DNA of 64,000 nt, from the NCBI RefSeq assembly GCF_000285835.1, contig NZ_HE978600.1, positions 531,213 to 595,212 on the forward strand, read 5' to 3'. The stretch comes from Brevibacterium senegalense. Its GTDB lineage: Bacteria > Actinomycetota > Actinomycetes > Actinomycetales > Brevibacteriaceae. Numbering within the stretch: the stretch's first letter is position 1; each line of letters begins with the position of its first letter. Made by a program: the position numbers and the translations under genes. This document shows positions 21,644 to 30,995 of this stretch, one piece after another. The notes under the pieces are model-generated. The model worked only from the letters and a program-made list of their open reading frames with translations. It had not been told where the DNA came from and made no database searches.

Positions 21644-24340
21644 ATGCCCCAGCACAACCTCACTCGCGCGGAGGCCCAGGAGCGGGCCGCGGCCCTGGAG
21701 GTGCGCTCGTACGACATCACGCTGGTCCTGGACGGGACCGGCCCCACGTTCCGGTCCGTCACGACCGTGTCCTTCACCTCCACGACGGGCGAGGGCACCT
21801 TCCTGGACGCGATCTGCGACAGCGTCGACCGGCTGGTGCTCAACGGCGAGGAGCTGGACCCCGCTGCCCACGTGCAGGACGGACGGATCGCCCTCACCCA
21901 CCTGGCACAGGACAACGTCGTCACCGTCGACGGCCGCTTCACCTACATGAACACCGGAGAGGGCCTCCACCGCTTCGTCGACCCCGTGGACGACGAGACC
22001 TACCTCTACACCCAGTTCGAGGTCCCGGACTCCCGCCGCGTCTTCGCCGTCTTCGAGCAGCCGGACCTCAAGGCGAGCTTCACCTTCACGGTGCTGGCTC
22101 CGTCCCACTGGACGGTCGTGAGCAACTCCCCCGCCCCGCAGGCGGTCGAGGCGTCCGGTCACCCGGACGCCGCCGCACTGGGCATCCCCGGCACCGGCCT
22201 GAGCGTGTGGCAGTTCGCCCCCACCGCACGCATCTCCAGCTACATCACGGCGATCGTCGCCGGCCCCTACTCCTCCGTCCACTCGACGCTCACCAGCTCC
22301 GACGGCACGGAGGTGCCGCTGGGCCTCTACTGCCGCGCCTCCCTGGCGCAGCACCTGGACGCGGACGACCTCTTCGACCTCACCCGCGCGGGGTTCGAGT
22401 TCTTCGAGTCCCGCTTCGGCGTCGCCTACCCGTTCGAGAAGTACGACCAGCTCTTCGTCCCGGAGTTCAACGCCGGCGCGATGGAGAACGCCGGGGCGGT
22501 CACCTTCCTCGAGGACTACGTCTTCCGCTCCCGTCCCACGCAGGCGATGGTCGAGCGCCGCGCGATCACGGTCCTCCACGAGCTGGCCCACATGTGGTTC
22601 GGCGACCTCGTGACGATGCGCTGGTGGAACGACCTCTGGCTGAACGAGTCGTTCGCGGAGTTCATGTCGACGCTCGCCGCCGCGGAGGCCACGCGGTTCA
22701 CGGACGCCTGGACCACCTTCGCGACGCTGGAGAAGTCGTGGGCCTACCGGCAGGACCAGCTGCCGTCGACGCACCCCATCGTCGCGCAGATCGAGGACCT
22801 GGAGGACGTCGAGGTCAACTTCGACGGCATCACCTACGCGAAGGGCGCCGCCGTCCTGCGGGCACTCGTCGCCTACGTGGGTCCCCACGAGTTCTTCGCG
22901 GGCCTCCAGTCGTACTTCCACACCCACGCGTGGTCGAACACGGAGCTGGACGATCTGCTGCGCCCCCTCGAGGCCGTCTCCGGCCGCGACCTGCGCGCGT
23001 GGTCGAAGCTGTGGCTCGAGGAGTCCGGTGTCAACGTCATCCGCGCGCTGCCGGAGAGGGACGGGAGCGGCGCGCTCACCTCCGTCACGCTCACCCAGGA
23101 GCCCCACATCATCCCGGGCCAGCCCGTCCCCAGCCTGCGCCCCCACCGCCTGGCGGTGGGCTTCTACGGCCTGGACGACGCGGACCGGCTGGTCCGGCTG
23201 GCGCACGTGGAGACGGACCTGGACGGCGAATCCGTGCAGGTGCCGGTCCCGCAGGAGGCCACCGCCGCCGAGGTCGTCGTCCCCAACGACGGCGACCTCA
23301 CCTACGCGAAGGTCCGGTTGGACGAGGGCTCGCACGCGGTCGTCGCCCGCTACCTGAGCGGCTTCGACGATTCGCTCACCCAGCTGCTGGTCCTGTCGTC
23401 CCTGTGGGACGCCGTGCGCGACGGGGAGCAGGCGGCGTCCGACTACATCCGGCTGCTCCTGGACCATCTGCCGGCACTCACCCACTCGTCCGGCCTGCTC
23501 GTCCAGCTGCGCCAGCTGGCGACCGCCCTGACGACGTATGTCCCGCCGGAGCGCCGCGGTGCACTGCGCGCCCAGGTGGCCGACCGGCTGTGGGACCTGG
23601 CGAACGGCGGCGTGCCCGCGGGCTCGGATCAGCAGCTGCAGCTGTTCCAGGCGTTCTGCCTGCACGCCTGCACCCAGGAGCACGCGGACCGGCTGGAGCA
23701 GGTACTGGACCGGGGCACGCTGGGCGAGGGCCTGGGTCTGGACATCGATACGGACCTGGGCTGGACGATCGTCGCGGCCCTGGCCTCGCTGGACCGCTGG
23801 AGCGATGAGAGGATCGCGGCGCACCTGCGCACGGACGGCACGGCCGCCGGCCAGCGCGCCGCGGCGACCGCACGCGCCGCCCGTCCCACCTCGAAGGCGA
23901 AGACGCGGGCGTTCGTCGATCTGGTCGAGGACCGGTCGCTGCCCAACGCGATGATCGGGGCGATCTCCCGCGGTTTCGCCCGCGGACTGGAGGGCGACGA
24001 CGGACGACTCATCCCCGCAGCGGATCCGCTCACGGACTTCGGCCGCGAGTACTTCGACCGGGTCACCGGCTGGTGGGAGTCGCGCACCCTCGAGGTGGCG
24101 CAGACCCTCACTCTGGCCCTGCACCCGCCGGCCTCGGAGCGGTCGGTCCGGGCGACCGAGGCGTGGATCGAATCACATCCGAAGGCGCCCAAGGGCCTGG
24201 TGCGCCTCATGCGCGAGAACCTCGACACGTCCCTGCGCGCCCTGCGAGCGCAGGCGACGGACGCGGCGCAGTCGGAAGTGCCCGGCGCGCACTCGGAAGC
24301 GGCAGACCAAGCGTCCTCTCAGGATCGAGAAGGAGTCTGA
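21644..24340 (+). CDS. pepN: Aminopeptidase N (M1 family)
   Basis: 898 residues, a zinc metallo-aminopeptidase that trims N-terminal residues from peptides in the cytosol. The exopeptidase motif GAMEN is at 278-282. The zinc site H312-E-L-A-H316 is followed 19 residues later by E335 in NESFAEF. The C-terminal ERAP1-like helical domain is present, and the length matches actinobacterial PepN. CCGGAGG lies just before ATG 21644. An upstream in-frame extension from 21557 has no homology and no ribosome-binding site, so it was rejected. Confidence 0.97.
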   Translation: MPQHNLTRAEAQERAAALEVRSYDITLVLDGTGPTFRSVTTVSFTSTTGEGTFLDAICDSVDRLVLNGEELDPAAHVQDGRIALTHLAQDNVVTVDGRFTYMNTGEGLHRFVDPVDDETYLYTQFEVPDSRRVFAVFEQPDLKASFTFTVLAPSHWTVVSNSPAPQAVEASGHPDAAALGIPGTGLSVWQFAPTARISSYITAIVAGPYSSVHSTLTSSDGTEVPLGLYCRASLAQHLDADDLFDLTRAGFEFFESRFGVAYPFEKYDQLFVPEFNAGAMENAGAVTFLEDYVFRSRPTQAMVERRAITVLHELAHMWFGDLVTMRWWNDLWLNESFAEFMSTLAAAEATRFTDAWTTFATLEKSWAYRQDQLPSTHPIVAQIEDLEDVEVNFDGITYAKGAAVLRALVAYVGPHEFFAGLQSYFHTHAWSNTELDDLLRPLEAVSGRDLRAWSKLWLEESGVNVIRALPERDGSGALTSVTLTQEPHIIPGQPVPSLRPHRLAVGFYGLDDADRLVRLAHVETDLDGESVQVPVPQEATAAEVVVPNDGDLTYAKVRLDEGSHAVVARYLSGFDDSLTQLLVLSSLWDAVRDGEQAASDYIRLLLDHLPALTHSSGLLVQLRQLATALTTYVPPERRGALRAQVADRLWDLANGGVPAGSDQQLQLFQAFCLHACTQEHADRLEQVLDRGTLGEGLGLDIDTDLGWTIVAALASLDRWSDERIAAHLRTDGTAAGQRAAATARAARPTSKAKTRAFVDLVEDRSLPNAMIGAISRGFARGLEGDDGRLIPAADPLTDFGREYFDRVTGWWESRTLEVAQTLTLALHPPASERSVRATEAWIESHPKAPKGLVRLMRENLDTSLRALRAQATDAAQSEVPGAHSEAADQASSQDREGV

Positions 24341-24378
24341 GGTCCGTGTCCAGGAAGCGCCACTAGCCTGGGCCCCGT

Positions 24379-25524
24379 ATGACACCACTATCCCTCCACT
24401 CCCTTGCGTCGCTGCTGCCGGACCGCGCTCTGAGCGTGGTGGCGGCCACGCAGACGCCCACCGCTGACCCCTCCGGCGATCCCTGGGGTTCGGCGACACC
24501 GGATCCCAGCCGCTCACCCGTCTCCGTCGACGATGTGCAGCGCTCCGTCGAGGAGGGCGCCTCGAGCGGGCTCGAGTTCCTCACGGGCACGGGGCTGCGC
24601 GTCGCCGTCATCATCCTCGTCGCGATCGTCCTCACCTTCGTGGCCCGCAGGCTGATCCACCGGTTCGCCCGGTCGATCGCGGAGGGGCACTCGAAGCGCG
24701 GCGCCGCCAAGGGCGAGACGAGGCAGTCGGGCGCAGCGGACGCTGCGGCGCGCACCAGGCGGGTCCAGCGCTCCGCGACGGTCGGGTCGCTCCTCCAGTC
24801 GATCGCGGCGATCGTCATCTGGCTGCTCGCCACACTGATGGTGCTGACGGAGCTGGGCTTCGACCTCGCCCCCATCCTGGCGTCCGCCGGAATCGCCGGC
24901 ATCGCGCTGGGCTTCGGCGCCCAGACCCTCGTGAAGGACTACCTCGCGGGCTTCTTCATCGTTATCGAGGACCAGTACGGGATCGGGGATTACATCGACG
25001 CCGGCGAAGCGGAGGGCACCGTCGAGGAGGTCGGCCTGCGCACCACGAAGCTCCGCGGGCTCGACGGGACGCTCTGGCACGTGCGCAACGGCGAGATCCT
25101 GCGCGTGGGGAACTACTCGCAGGGCTTCGGCAATGCGCTGCTCGATCTGCCGTTCCCGTACGACGCGGACGAGGAGACGGTCACGACCATCATCAACGAC
25201 TCAGCGGACGCGCTGCGGAAGGACCCGCACTTCGCGCAGGCGATGTGGGAGGCCCCCACGATCTTGGGCGTGCAGGACATCTCCGGCGAGGCCGTCACGG
25301 TCCGCGTGACGATCAAGACGGAGCCCGGCGAGCAGTTCGCCGTCAGCCGCGCCTTCCGCGGCGAGTTCAAGCAGCACATGGCCAAGCACGGGCTGACCGT
25401 CCCGTGGAGCCAGGCGGTCATCCGCACGATGCCCGACTCCCCGCTGGCCGGTCAGCACGGTGCCGCGCCGGCCACGGGCGGCACCACCCAGCGGTCGGAC
25501 GCAGCAGAGGAGAGCACGACATGA
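24379..25524 (+). CDS. MscS-family mechanosensitive channel
   Basis: 381 residues. A Pro/Ser-rich N-terminus leads to a hydrophobic helix (LRVAVIILVAIVLTFVARRL), a second helix (AAIVIWLLATLMVLTELGF) and the pore helix TM3 with its Gly/Ala pattern (LASAGIAGIALGFGAQTLVK), then the beta domain (DQYGIGDYIDAG) and a cytoplasmic vestibule. It opens under membrane tension to release solutes in osmotic downshift. A TAGCCT -10-like sequence lies about 10 bp before the ATG. It overlaps the truncated haemoglobin gene by ATGA, so the two are cotranslated. Confidence 0.92.
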   Translation: MTPLSLHSLASLLPDRALSVVAATQTPTADPSGDPWGSATPDPSRSPVSVDDVQRSVEEGASSGLEFLTGTGLRVAVIILVAIVLTFVARRLIHRFARSIAEGHSKRGAAKGETRQSGAADAAARTRRVQRSATVGSLLQSIAAIVIWLLATLMVLTELGFDLAPILASAGIAGIALGFGAQTLVKDYLAGFFIVIEDQYGIGDYIDAGEAEGTVEEVGLRTTKLRGLDGTLWHVRNGEILRVGNYSQGFGNALLDLPFPYDADEETVTTIINDSADALRKDPHFAQAMWEAPTILGVQDISGEAVTVRVTIKTEPGEQFAVSRAFRGEFKQHMAKHGLTVPWSQAVIRTMPDSPLAGQHGAAPATGGTTQRSDAAEESTT

Positions 25525-25961
25525 CCGAGCCCCGGCTCATCCCGGTGGGCAGGCCCGCCAGCATCTTCGAGCAGGTGGGCGGACACGCGACGTTCACCGC
25601 CCTCGTCGATGCGTTCTACGCGGGCGTCGACCAAGACGCGGAGCTCATCGCGATGTACCCGGAGGGGCACGATCTGGACGGTGCGAAATGGCGCCTCCAG
25701 GCGTTCCTCGAGCAGTACTTCGGAGGCCCCACGACGTACTCGGAGCAGCGCGGGCACCCGCGTCTGCGGATGCGGCACATGCCCTTCCCCGTCACGTTCG
25801 ACGCCCGCGACCGCTGGCTCACGCACATGCGGGCGGCCCTCGACTCGATCGACCTGGCGCCCCTGCATGACGAGCTCATGTGGGACTACTTCCAGCGGGC
25901 GGCCACCGCGATGGTCAACACCGCCGACGGCGACCGTCAGCCTCCGGGTCCGCTGCTCTGA
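25521..25961 (+). CDS. glbO: Group II truncated haemoglobin
   Basis: 146 residues. Features of trHbO: FEQVGGHATFTALVDAFY at the N-terminus, proximal His in RMRHMPF (about residue 88), the Trp of the G helix in RDRWLTHM, and the usual actinobacterial length. Binds oxygen and is linked to NO or peroxide chemistry in this family. ATG 25521 overlaps the MscS stop. No heme partner gene nearby. Confidence 0.93.
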   Translation: MTEPRLIPVGRPASIFEQVGGHATFTALVDAFYAGVDQDAELIAMYPEGHDLDGAKWRLQAFLEQYFGGPTTYSEQRGHPRLRMRHMPFPVTFDARDRWLTHMRAALDSIDLAPLHDELMWDYFQRAATAMVNTADGDRQPPGPLL

Positions 25962-25987
25962 CGCGGGTGCGCTGTCATGCGCACCCC

Positions 25988-26752
25988 TCACCGCATGAGG
26001 ATGTGACCGCCCGGCAGGGTGAGGCGCGTCCAGGGCCCGCTGCGCAGCAGCGCGGCCTGACCGGACTCCGGCAGGAAGCCCAGCACGTGTGCGCCGAAGG
26101 CGGCACCCGCGACGACGGGGACGGATCTGGGCGACGGACCGTCGTGGGCGCCAGCGACCTCGAGGGCGGTGCGCGCCCACACGCGCCGGCGCAGCGCGTC
26201 GACCGCGTGACCGCCCGAACCTTCCGGCGCACCCGTCGCGATCTCCTCGATGCCCGTGGCCGCAGCAGCCCGCAGGCTGGACGCGGTCACGGTGCCCACG
26301 GGTTCCCAGGGTCCTCGGGGAGGTGCGATGCCCGCCCACGGGGTCCGGACCTCGGCGGGGGGCACGGTGATCCCCGGGATCGGACCGGATGCGGCGCCGG
26401 GACCGGCTTCCGGCACCGGTCCGTCCGGGAGTCCGGTCCCCTGCTCCAGCAGGTCCAGCGGGCGGGGCTCCTCCAGCCGGGCGAACCGGTCCAGCAGTGC
26501 CCGCGCCTCCACGACCACGTCGAGGCCGTCGAGGGCCGGGTTCTGGAGTCGCAGCGTGCGCATCCCCAGGACCAGCGGCATCGTGTCCCCCAGGCCCGAA
26601 GGATGCAGGGGTGCGACCGTGAGGACGAGGACGTCGCCCTGGACGCTCAGGCGCATCGCGGCGTCCGGATCCGCGTGCACGGCACGCTGCAGGAGCGTCC
26701 GCCAATCCGCGAGGGCGGTGTGGTGGGCCGGGACCAGCAGTCGCTCAGACAT
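25988..26752 (-). CDS. Conserved hypothetical protein
   Basis: 254 residues, soluble, with a helical N-terminal domain (HHTALADWRTLLQRAVHADP), a Gly/Pro-rich linker around residues 110-150, and a C-terminal domain ending GPWTRLTLPGGHILMR. No catalytic motif seen. It overlaps the thioesterase upstream by 8 bp, so it is translated as the second gene of that pair and may assist it. Function unknown. Confidence 0.75.
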   Translation of the reverse strand: MSERLLVPAHHTALADWRTLLQRAVHADPDAAMRLSVQGDVLVLTVAPLHPSGLGDTMPLVLGMRTLRLQNPALDGLDVVVEARALLDRFARLEEPRPLDLLEQGTGLPDGPVPEAGPGAASGPIPGITVPPAEVRTPWAGIAPPRGPWEPVGTVTASSLRAAAATGIEEIATGAPEGSGGHAVDALRRRVWARTALEVAGAHDGPSPRSVPVVAGAAFGAHVLGFLPESGQAALLRSGPWTRLTLPGGHILMR

Positions 26753-27299
26753 GCCGGAGCGTCACCGGGTCGGTCACGTGCGCGGCGATCTCCGCGCGCT
26801 CGTCGTCGCGGATGCGACGGGCCCGCCCGGTACGGGAGTCGACGAAGACGACCTCCGTCTCCGCGACCGTGTAGGCGATGGAGCCGTCCGGCTCCGCGAT
26901 GACGTAGCCGACCGTCATGGAGACGGGGCTGACGCCGGAGACGACGCAGTCGATCGCGACGGGACCCTCGCGGTACGGCACGGGCGCCCGGTACTCGATC
27001 CGGTGCGAGAGGACCAGCAGGTCCGTGTCCGCGCTGGCACGGCCCAGGATGTCCGGCAGGCCCTCACCCAGGATCACGGTGCCGGCACCCGGAACCTCGA
27101 TGTTCGCCGCATCGCGGGAGGCGGTGGGCGAACCGAAGGCGCGCACGCGGGCCTCCTCGAGCAGCCGCAGCTGCGTCACATTGTTCACGTGCCCGTACGC
27201 GTCCATGTCGCCCCACCGGAGCTCCAGGAGCACGCGGGTGAAGCGGCCCGGGATGAGCGGGTTCGTGAGCGGCGCCGAGGTCTGATCCATGTCCCCCAT
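26745..27299 (-). CDS. Acyl-CoA thioesterase, 4HBT/YbgC type
   Basis: 184 residues with a single hotdog fold. The conserved catalytic segment WGDMDAYGHVNN (about residues 29-40) carries the Asp of the 4HBT family. Start at ATG 27299 is chosen for the GAGGTGG upstream. ATG 27290 would also work. It is divergent from the TesB-type thioesterase at 27444, so two thioesterases share one 144-bp control region. Likely hydrolyses an acyl-CoA or 4-hydroxybenzoyl-CoA-like substrate. Confidence 0.88.
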   Translation of the reverse strand: MGDMDQTSAPLTNPLIPGRFTRVLLELRWGDMDAYGHVNNVTQLRLLEEARVRAFGSPTASRDAANIEVPGAGTVILGEGLPDILGRASADTDLLVLSHRIEYRAPVPYREGPVAIDCVVSGVSPVSMTVGYVIAEPDGSIAYTVAETEVVFVDSRTGRARRIRDDERAEIAAHVTDPVTLRHV

Positions 27300-27443
27300 C
27301 CTGCCACCTCGCCGGTCGGGGACCCTTCCCCGGGCCGGTGAGCTGGGACGCTCCCCCGGGCACCTGAACGAACGATCAGGGCGCGGGGTATCATCGGTTC
27401 CTGCGCAGTCGACGCGGTCGCGCACCGCGAGGTGGAGGGAACA

Positions 27444-28328
27444 GTGGAGAATCAGGCGACGATCGACGAGCTCGACCGGGTGCTCGACCTGCGCAGGCTC
27501 GATGGTCCGGGCGCGGGCGGCGAGGAGCACAGCTTCCAGGGATGGAACCAGCCCAAGCCGGGCGGACGCCTGTTCGGTGGACAGGTGCTGTCGCAGTGCG
27601 TCGTCGCGACCTCTGCGACCGTGGCGGAGGATCGCCCCATCCACTCGTTCCACGGGTACTTCCTGCGGGCCGGCTCCATCCACTCCGACCTCACCTTCGG
27701 CGTCGAGGTGCTGCGCGACGGCGGCTCGTTCTCCGCCCGCCGCGTCCAGGCCTACCAGGACGGCGCCCCCATCTTCACCGGCATGGCCTCGTTCCAGCGC
27801 GACGAGGAGGGCCTCGACCACCAGGAGCCGATGCCGCTGGACGTGCCGCAGCCGGAGGAGCTGCCGTCGCTGGCCGATCATCTGCGCGGGGGCGACCATC
27901 CGCTGCTCGAGGGCTGGGTCTTCAAGCGCCCCTTCGAGATCCGACCGGCGGAGCCGGCGATCCAGACGACGTTCTCCGGCGAGCGGACGTCGCGGGAGCG
28001 GATGTGGATCAAGGCGGTGGCGCCCTTCGGCGACGATCGGGTGCGCAACGCCGCGGCACTCGCGTACGCCGCAGACTACAACCTGCTGGAGCCCACCCTG
28101 CGCGTGCACGGGATCCCCTGGTACACGGAGGAGCTGCGGATGGCGAGCCTCGACCACGCGATGTGGTGGCACACGCCCGTCCACGTGGACGACTGGCTGC
28201 TGTTCGACCTGGAGGGGCCCCGCTCCAACAACGGCCGCGCGCTGGGCACCGCCAGCGTCTACGCGCGGGACGGGCGCCTCGTCGCGCACGCCACCCAGCA
28301 GGGGATGGTGCGCCTCAAGCGCAGCTGA
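27444..28328 (+). CDS. tesB: Acyl-CoA thioesterase II
   Basis: 294 residues with a double hotdog. Recognisable TesB elements are GGRLFGGQVLSQ (about residues 41-52), HSFHGYFLRAGS and the second-half segment LDHAMWWHTP with VDDWLLFD. Hydrolyses medium/long-chain acyl-CoA in the cytosol. Start at GTG 27444 is chosen because GGAGGG precedes it at good spacing. An in-frame GTG at 27432 is possible. Ends before a 17-bp-stem terminator shared with convergent ettA. Confidence 0.93.
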   Translation: MENQATIDELDRVLDLRRLDGPGAGGEEHSFQGWNQPKPGGRLFGGQVLSQCVVATSATVAEDRPIHSFHGYFLRAGSIHSDLTFGVEVLRDGGSFSARRVQAYQDGAPIFTGMASFQRDEEGLDHQEPMPLDVPQPEELPSLADHLRGGDHPLLEGWVFKRPFEIRPAEPAIQTTFSGERTSRERMWIKAVAPFGDDRVRNAAALAYAADYNLLEPTLRVHGIPWYTEELRMASLDHAMWWHTPVHVDDWLLFDLEGPRSNNGRALGTASVYARDGRLVAHATQQGMVRLKRS

Positions 28329-28376
28329 CCGGGGCCTCGGGCGGGGCCCGCGGCGAACGCGGCCCGGCATATGTGA

Positions 28377-28415
28377 CAGAGGAGGGGCACCCCGTGACGG
28401 GGTGCCCCTCCTCTG
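28377..28415. terminator. Bidirectional hairpin between tesB and ettA
   Basis: 17-bp perfect stem (28377-28393 with 28399-28415) and a five-base loop, GTGAC. Serves both convergent genes. No T run. Confidence 0.87.
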
Positions 28416-28428
28416 CTATCGCCCTGCG

Positions 28429-30111
28429 TCAGTCGCGCGTGAGGCGACGGTGGGTCATGCGGTGCGGACGTGCCGCATCCTCGCCCAGGCGCTCGACCTT
28501 GTTCTTCTCGTAGGACTCGAAGTTGCCCTCGAACCAGTACCAGGAAGCCGGGTTCTCGTCCGTGCCCTCCCACGCGAGGATGTGGGTCGCGACGCGGTCC
28601 AGGAACCAGCGGTCGTGGGACACGACCACGGCGCAGCCCGGGAACTCGAGCAGCGCGTTCTCCAGCGAGCCCAGGGTCTCGACGTCCAGGTCGTTGGTGG
28701 GCTCATCGAGGAGCAGCAGGTTGCCGCCCTGCTTGAGGGTGAGGGCCAGGTTCAAGCGGTTGCGCTCACCGCCGGACAGCACGCCGGCCTTCTTCTGCTG
28801 GTCCGGGCCCTTGAAGCCGAACGCGGACACGTAGGCGCGCGAGGGCATCTCCACGTTGCCCACCTGGATGAAGTCGAGCCCGTCGGACACGACGTCCCAC
28901 AGGGACTTGTCCGGGTCGATGCCGCCGCGGGACTGGTCGACGTAGGAGATCTTGACGGAGTCGCCGATCTTGAGGCTGCCGCCGTCCAGCTCCTCCATCC
29001 CCACGATCGTCTTGAAGAGCGTCGACTTGCCCACGCCGTTGGGGCCGATGACGCCCACGATGCCGTTGGGCGGCAGCGAGAACGACAGACCGTCGATGAG
29101 GGTGCGTCCGTCGAAGCCCTTCTGCAGGTTCTCCGCCTCGATGACCAGGCTGCCCAGGCGGGGGCCCGGCGGGATCTGGATCTCCTCGAAGTCGAGCTTC
29201 CTGGTCTTCTCCGCCTCTGCGGCCATCTCCTCGTACCGGGCCAGACGGGCCTTCGACTTGGTCTGGCGGGCCTTGGCGTTCGACCGGACCCACTCGAGCT
29301 CCTCCTTGAGGCGCTTCTGCAGCTTCTGGTCCTTCTTGCCCTGCACCTGGAGGCGCTCCTGCTTCTTCTCCAGGTACGTCGAGTAGTTGCCCTCGTACGG
29401 GTAGAGGTGGCCGCGGTCGACCTCCGCGATCCATTCCGCGACGTGGTCCAGGAAGTACCGGTCGTGGGTGATCGCGATGACGGCGCCGGGGTAGGACGAC
29501 AGGTGCTGCTCCAGCCAGAGCACGGACTCCGCGTCCAGGTGGTTCGTGGGCTCGTCGAGCAGCAGGAGGTCCGGCTTCTCCAACAGCAGCTTGCACAGTG
29601 CGACGCGGCGTCGCTCACCGCCGGAGAGGTGGGTGACCTCCATGTCGCCGGGCGGGCAGCGCAGCGCCTCCATCGCCTGCTCCAGCTGGGAGTCGAGGTC
29701 CCAGGCGTCCGCGTTGTCGATCGCCTCCTGGAGCTTGCCCATCTCCTCCATGAGCGCGTCGAAGTCCGCGTCCGGACTGGACATCTCCTCCGAGATCGCG
29801 TTGAAGCGGTCCAGCTTGCCCTTGATGTCCGCGACGGCCTCCTCCACGTTGCCGCGGACCGTCTTCTCCTCGTTGAGCGGGGGCTCCTGGAGGAGGATGC
29901 CCACGGTGTAGCCGGGGCTCAACCGGGCCTCACCGTTGGAGGGCTGATCGAGGCCCGCCATGATCTTGAGGATCGTGGACTTGCCGGCGCCGTTGGGGCC
30001 GACCATGCCGATCTTCGCTCCGGGGTAGAACGACATCGACACATCGTCGAGGATGACCTTGTCACCGTGCGCCTTGCGCGCCTTGTGCATGGTGTAAATG
30101 AACTCTGCCAT
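28429..30111 (-). CDS. ettA: Energy-dependent translational throttle protein, ABC-F
   Basis: 560 residues, no membrane segments. Two ABC domains, each with Walker A (GPNGAGKST at about 38, GPNGVGKST at about 340) and signature LSGGER, plus Walker B LLLLDEPTN in both. Between them lies the charged linker and the EttA arm (EEMSSPDADFDALMEEM in the first domain region). Acts in the ribosomal E site and gates entry into elongation according to ATP/ADP. Upstream, TATAGGCT lies about 13 bp before the ATG as a probable -10. Confidence 0.96.
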   Translation of the reverse strand: MAEFIYTMHKARKAHGDKVILDDVSMSFYPGAKIGMVGPNGAGKSTILKIMAGLDQPSNGEARLSPGYTVGILLQEPPLNEEKTVRGNVEEAVADIKGKLDRFNAISEEMSSPDADFDALMEEMGKLQEAIDNADAWDLDSQLEQAMEALRCPPGDMEVTHLSGGERRRVALCKLLLEKPDLLLLDEPTNHLDAESVLWLEQHLSSYPGAVIAITHDRYFLDHVAEWIAEVDRGHLYPYEGNYSTYLEKKQERLQVQGKKDQKLQKRLKEELEWVRSNAKARQTKSKARLARYEEMAAEAEKTRKLDFEEIQIPPGPRLGSLVIEAENLQKGFDGRTLIDGLSFSLPPNGIVGVIGPNGVGKSTLFKTIVGMEELDGGSLKIGDSVKISYVDQSRGGIDPDKSLWDVVSDGLDFIQVGNVEMPSRAYVSAFGFKGPDQQKKAGVLSGGERNRLNLALTLKQGGNLLLLDEPTNDLDVETLGSLENALLEFPGCAVVVSHDRWFLDRVATHILAWEGTDENPASWYWFEGNFESYEKNKVERLGEDAARPHRMTHRRLTRD

Positions 30112-30187
30112 AGTGCCACCAGCCTATAGCGCCGGACGTCCGCGGACCATTCCGCGGGTTCCTCCCCCGCGACCCGGGATCAGGTGC

Positions 30188-30856
30188 TCAGTTGCCGCCC
30201 AGCCCCGCGTCGCCGGAGCCGTCTCCGGAGTCGCCGGAACCCGAGTCGCCCCCGCCGGTGTCGCCACCGCCGTCCTCCGCGCCCGAGTCGCCGGATCCGC
30301 TGTCGCCGGAATCGCCCGAATCACCGGTGTCGCCGTCCTCGGAGCCCTCGTCCTGCCGCGAGAAGTCCTCGCCCGGGATGTGGCCGGCACCGTTGTCGTC
30401 GCCGTCCTCGTCGCGCGGTTCACCGCTGGGCTCCGGTGCACCCTCCGGCCGTTCGACGTTGCCGTACAGGCACGTGCCCGTCGACTCCGACGGCGGCATG
30501 AGGCGCGCCATCACCTCGCCCTCGCGGATCTCACCCACCACGCACCCCTCGTCGACGAGCACCGCGAACATCTTCGAGGACACACCAGTGTCCAGCGGGG
30601 TCGCATCCTGCGTCGCCTCCAGCTGGTCCTCCGAGTAGCCCGCGTCCATGAGCGTCTCGAAGACCTCCTGGGACGTGGGCAGCGACTCCTCGCCGCCCAG
30701 CAGGGGCTCCAGCAGCGCCGCCACCTCGTCCACGACCGCTGGCTCCTCCGACTCGACGACCTCGGGCTCGTTGGGCTCGCGCTCGAAGAGGGAGCACCCC
30801 GTCAGCAGCAGTGCGGAGGTGCTGACGACGGCGAGGAGGCGGGGCACACGAGCCAT
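30188..30856 (-). CDS. Lipoprotein with acidic Gly/Ser/Asp repeat tail
   Basis: 222 residues. Signal peptide with lipobox LLTGC (Cys about residue 21). The folded part (about 40-135) contains two Cys in CVVGEIREGEV and GTCLYGN that could form a disulfide, and resembles small actinobacterial lipoproteins of unknown function. From about residue 150 the chain is a run of GDSGD/GDSGS repeats. The repeat DNA (30188-30340) could slip and vary in length. Located 76 bp upstream of ettA on the same strand. Confidence 0.78.
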   Translation of the reverse strand: MARVPRLLAVVSTSALLLTGCSLFEREPNEPEVVESEEPAVVDEVAALLEPLLGGEESLPTSQEVFETLMDAGYSEDQLEATQDATPLDTGVSSKMFAVLVDEGCVVGEIREGEVMARLMPPSESTGTCLYGNVERPEGAPEPSGEPRDEDGDDNGAGHIPGEDFSRQDEGSEDGDTGDSGDSGDSGSGDSGAEDGGGDTGGGDSGSGDSGDGSGDAGLGGN

Positions 30857-30995
30857 GTGGATCCTTCCGGTGGGCGGGGCGCGGATCCCACTCTAGCGGG
30901 AGGGCGCCGGCCCCACGTACTCGTGCGCACCGCGTGTGCGGCCCCGCCTTCCTGCTCGAACCACCGTCTCCGTCGCCCCCAGGAGCCGCTGAGGT

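Noticed and set aside
21569..24124. 851-codon open frame on the minus strand opposite pepN
   Set aside because: pepN on the plus strand has all M1 motifs. The antisense frame is typical of GC-rich third-position bias.
27289..30129. 946-codon open frame on the plus strand spanning tesB and opposite ettA
   Set aside because: It is out of frame with tesB and antisense to ettA. Composition is a Val/Leu/Asp/Arg shadow pattern without domains.
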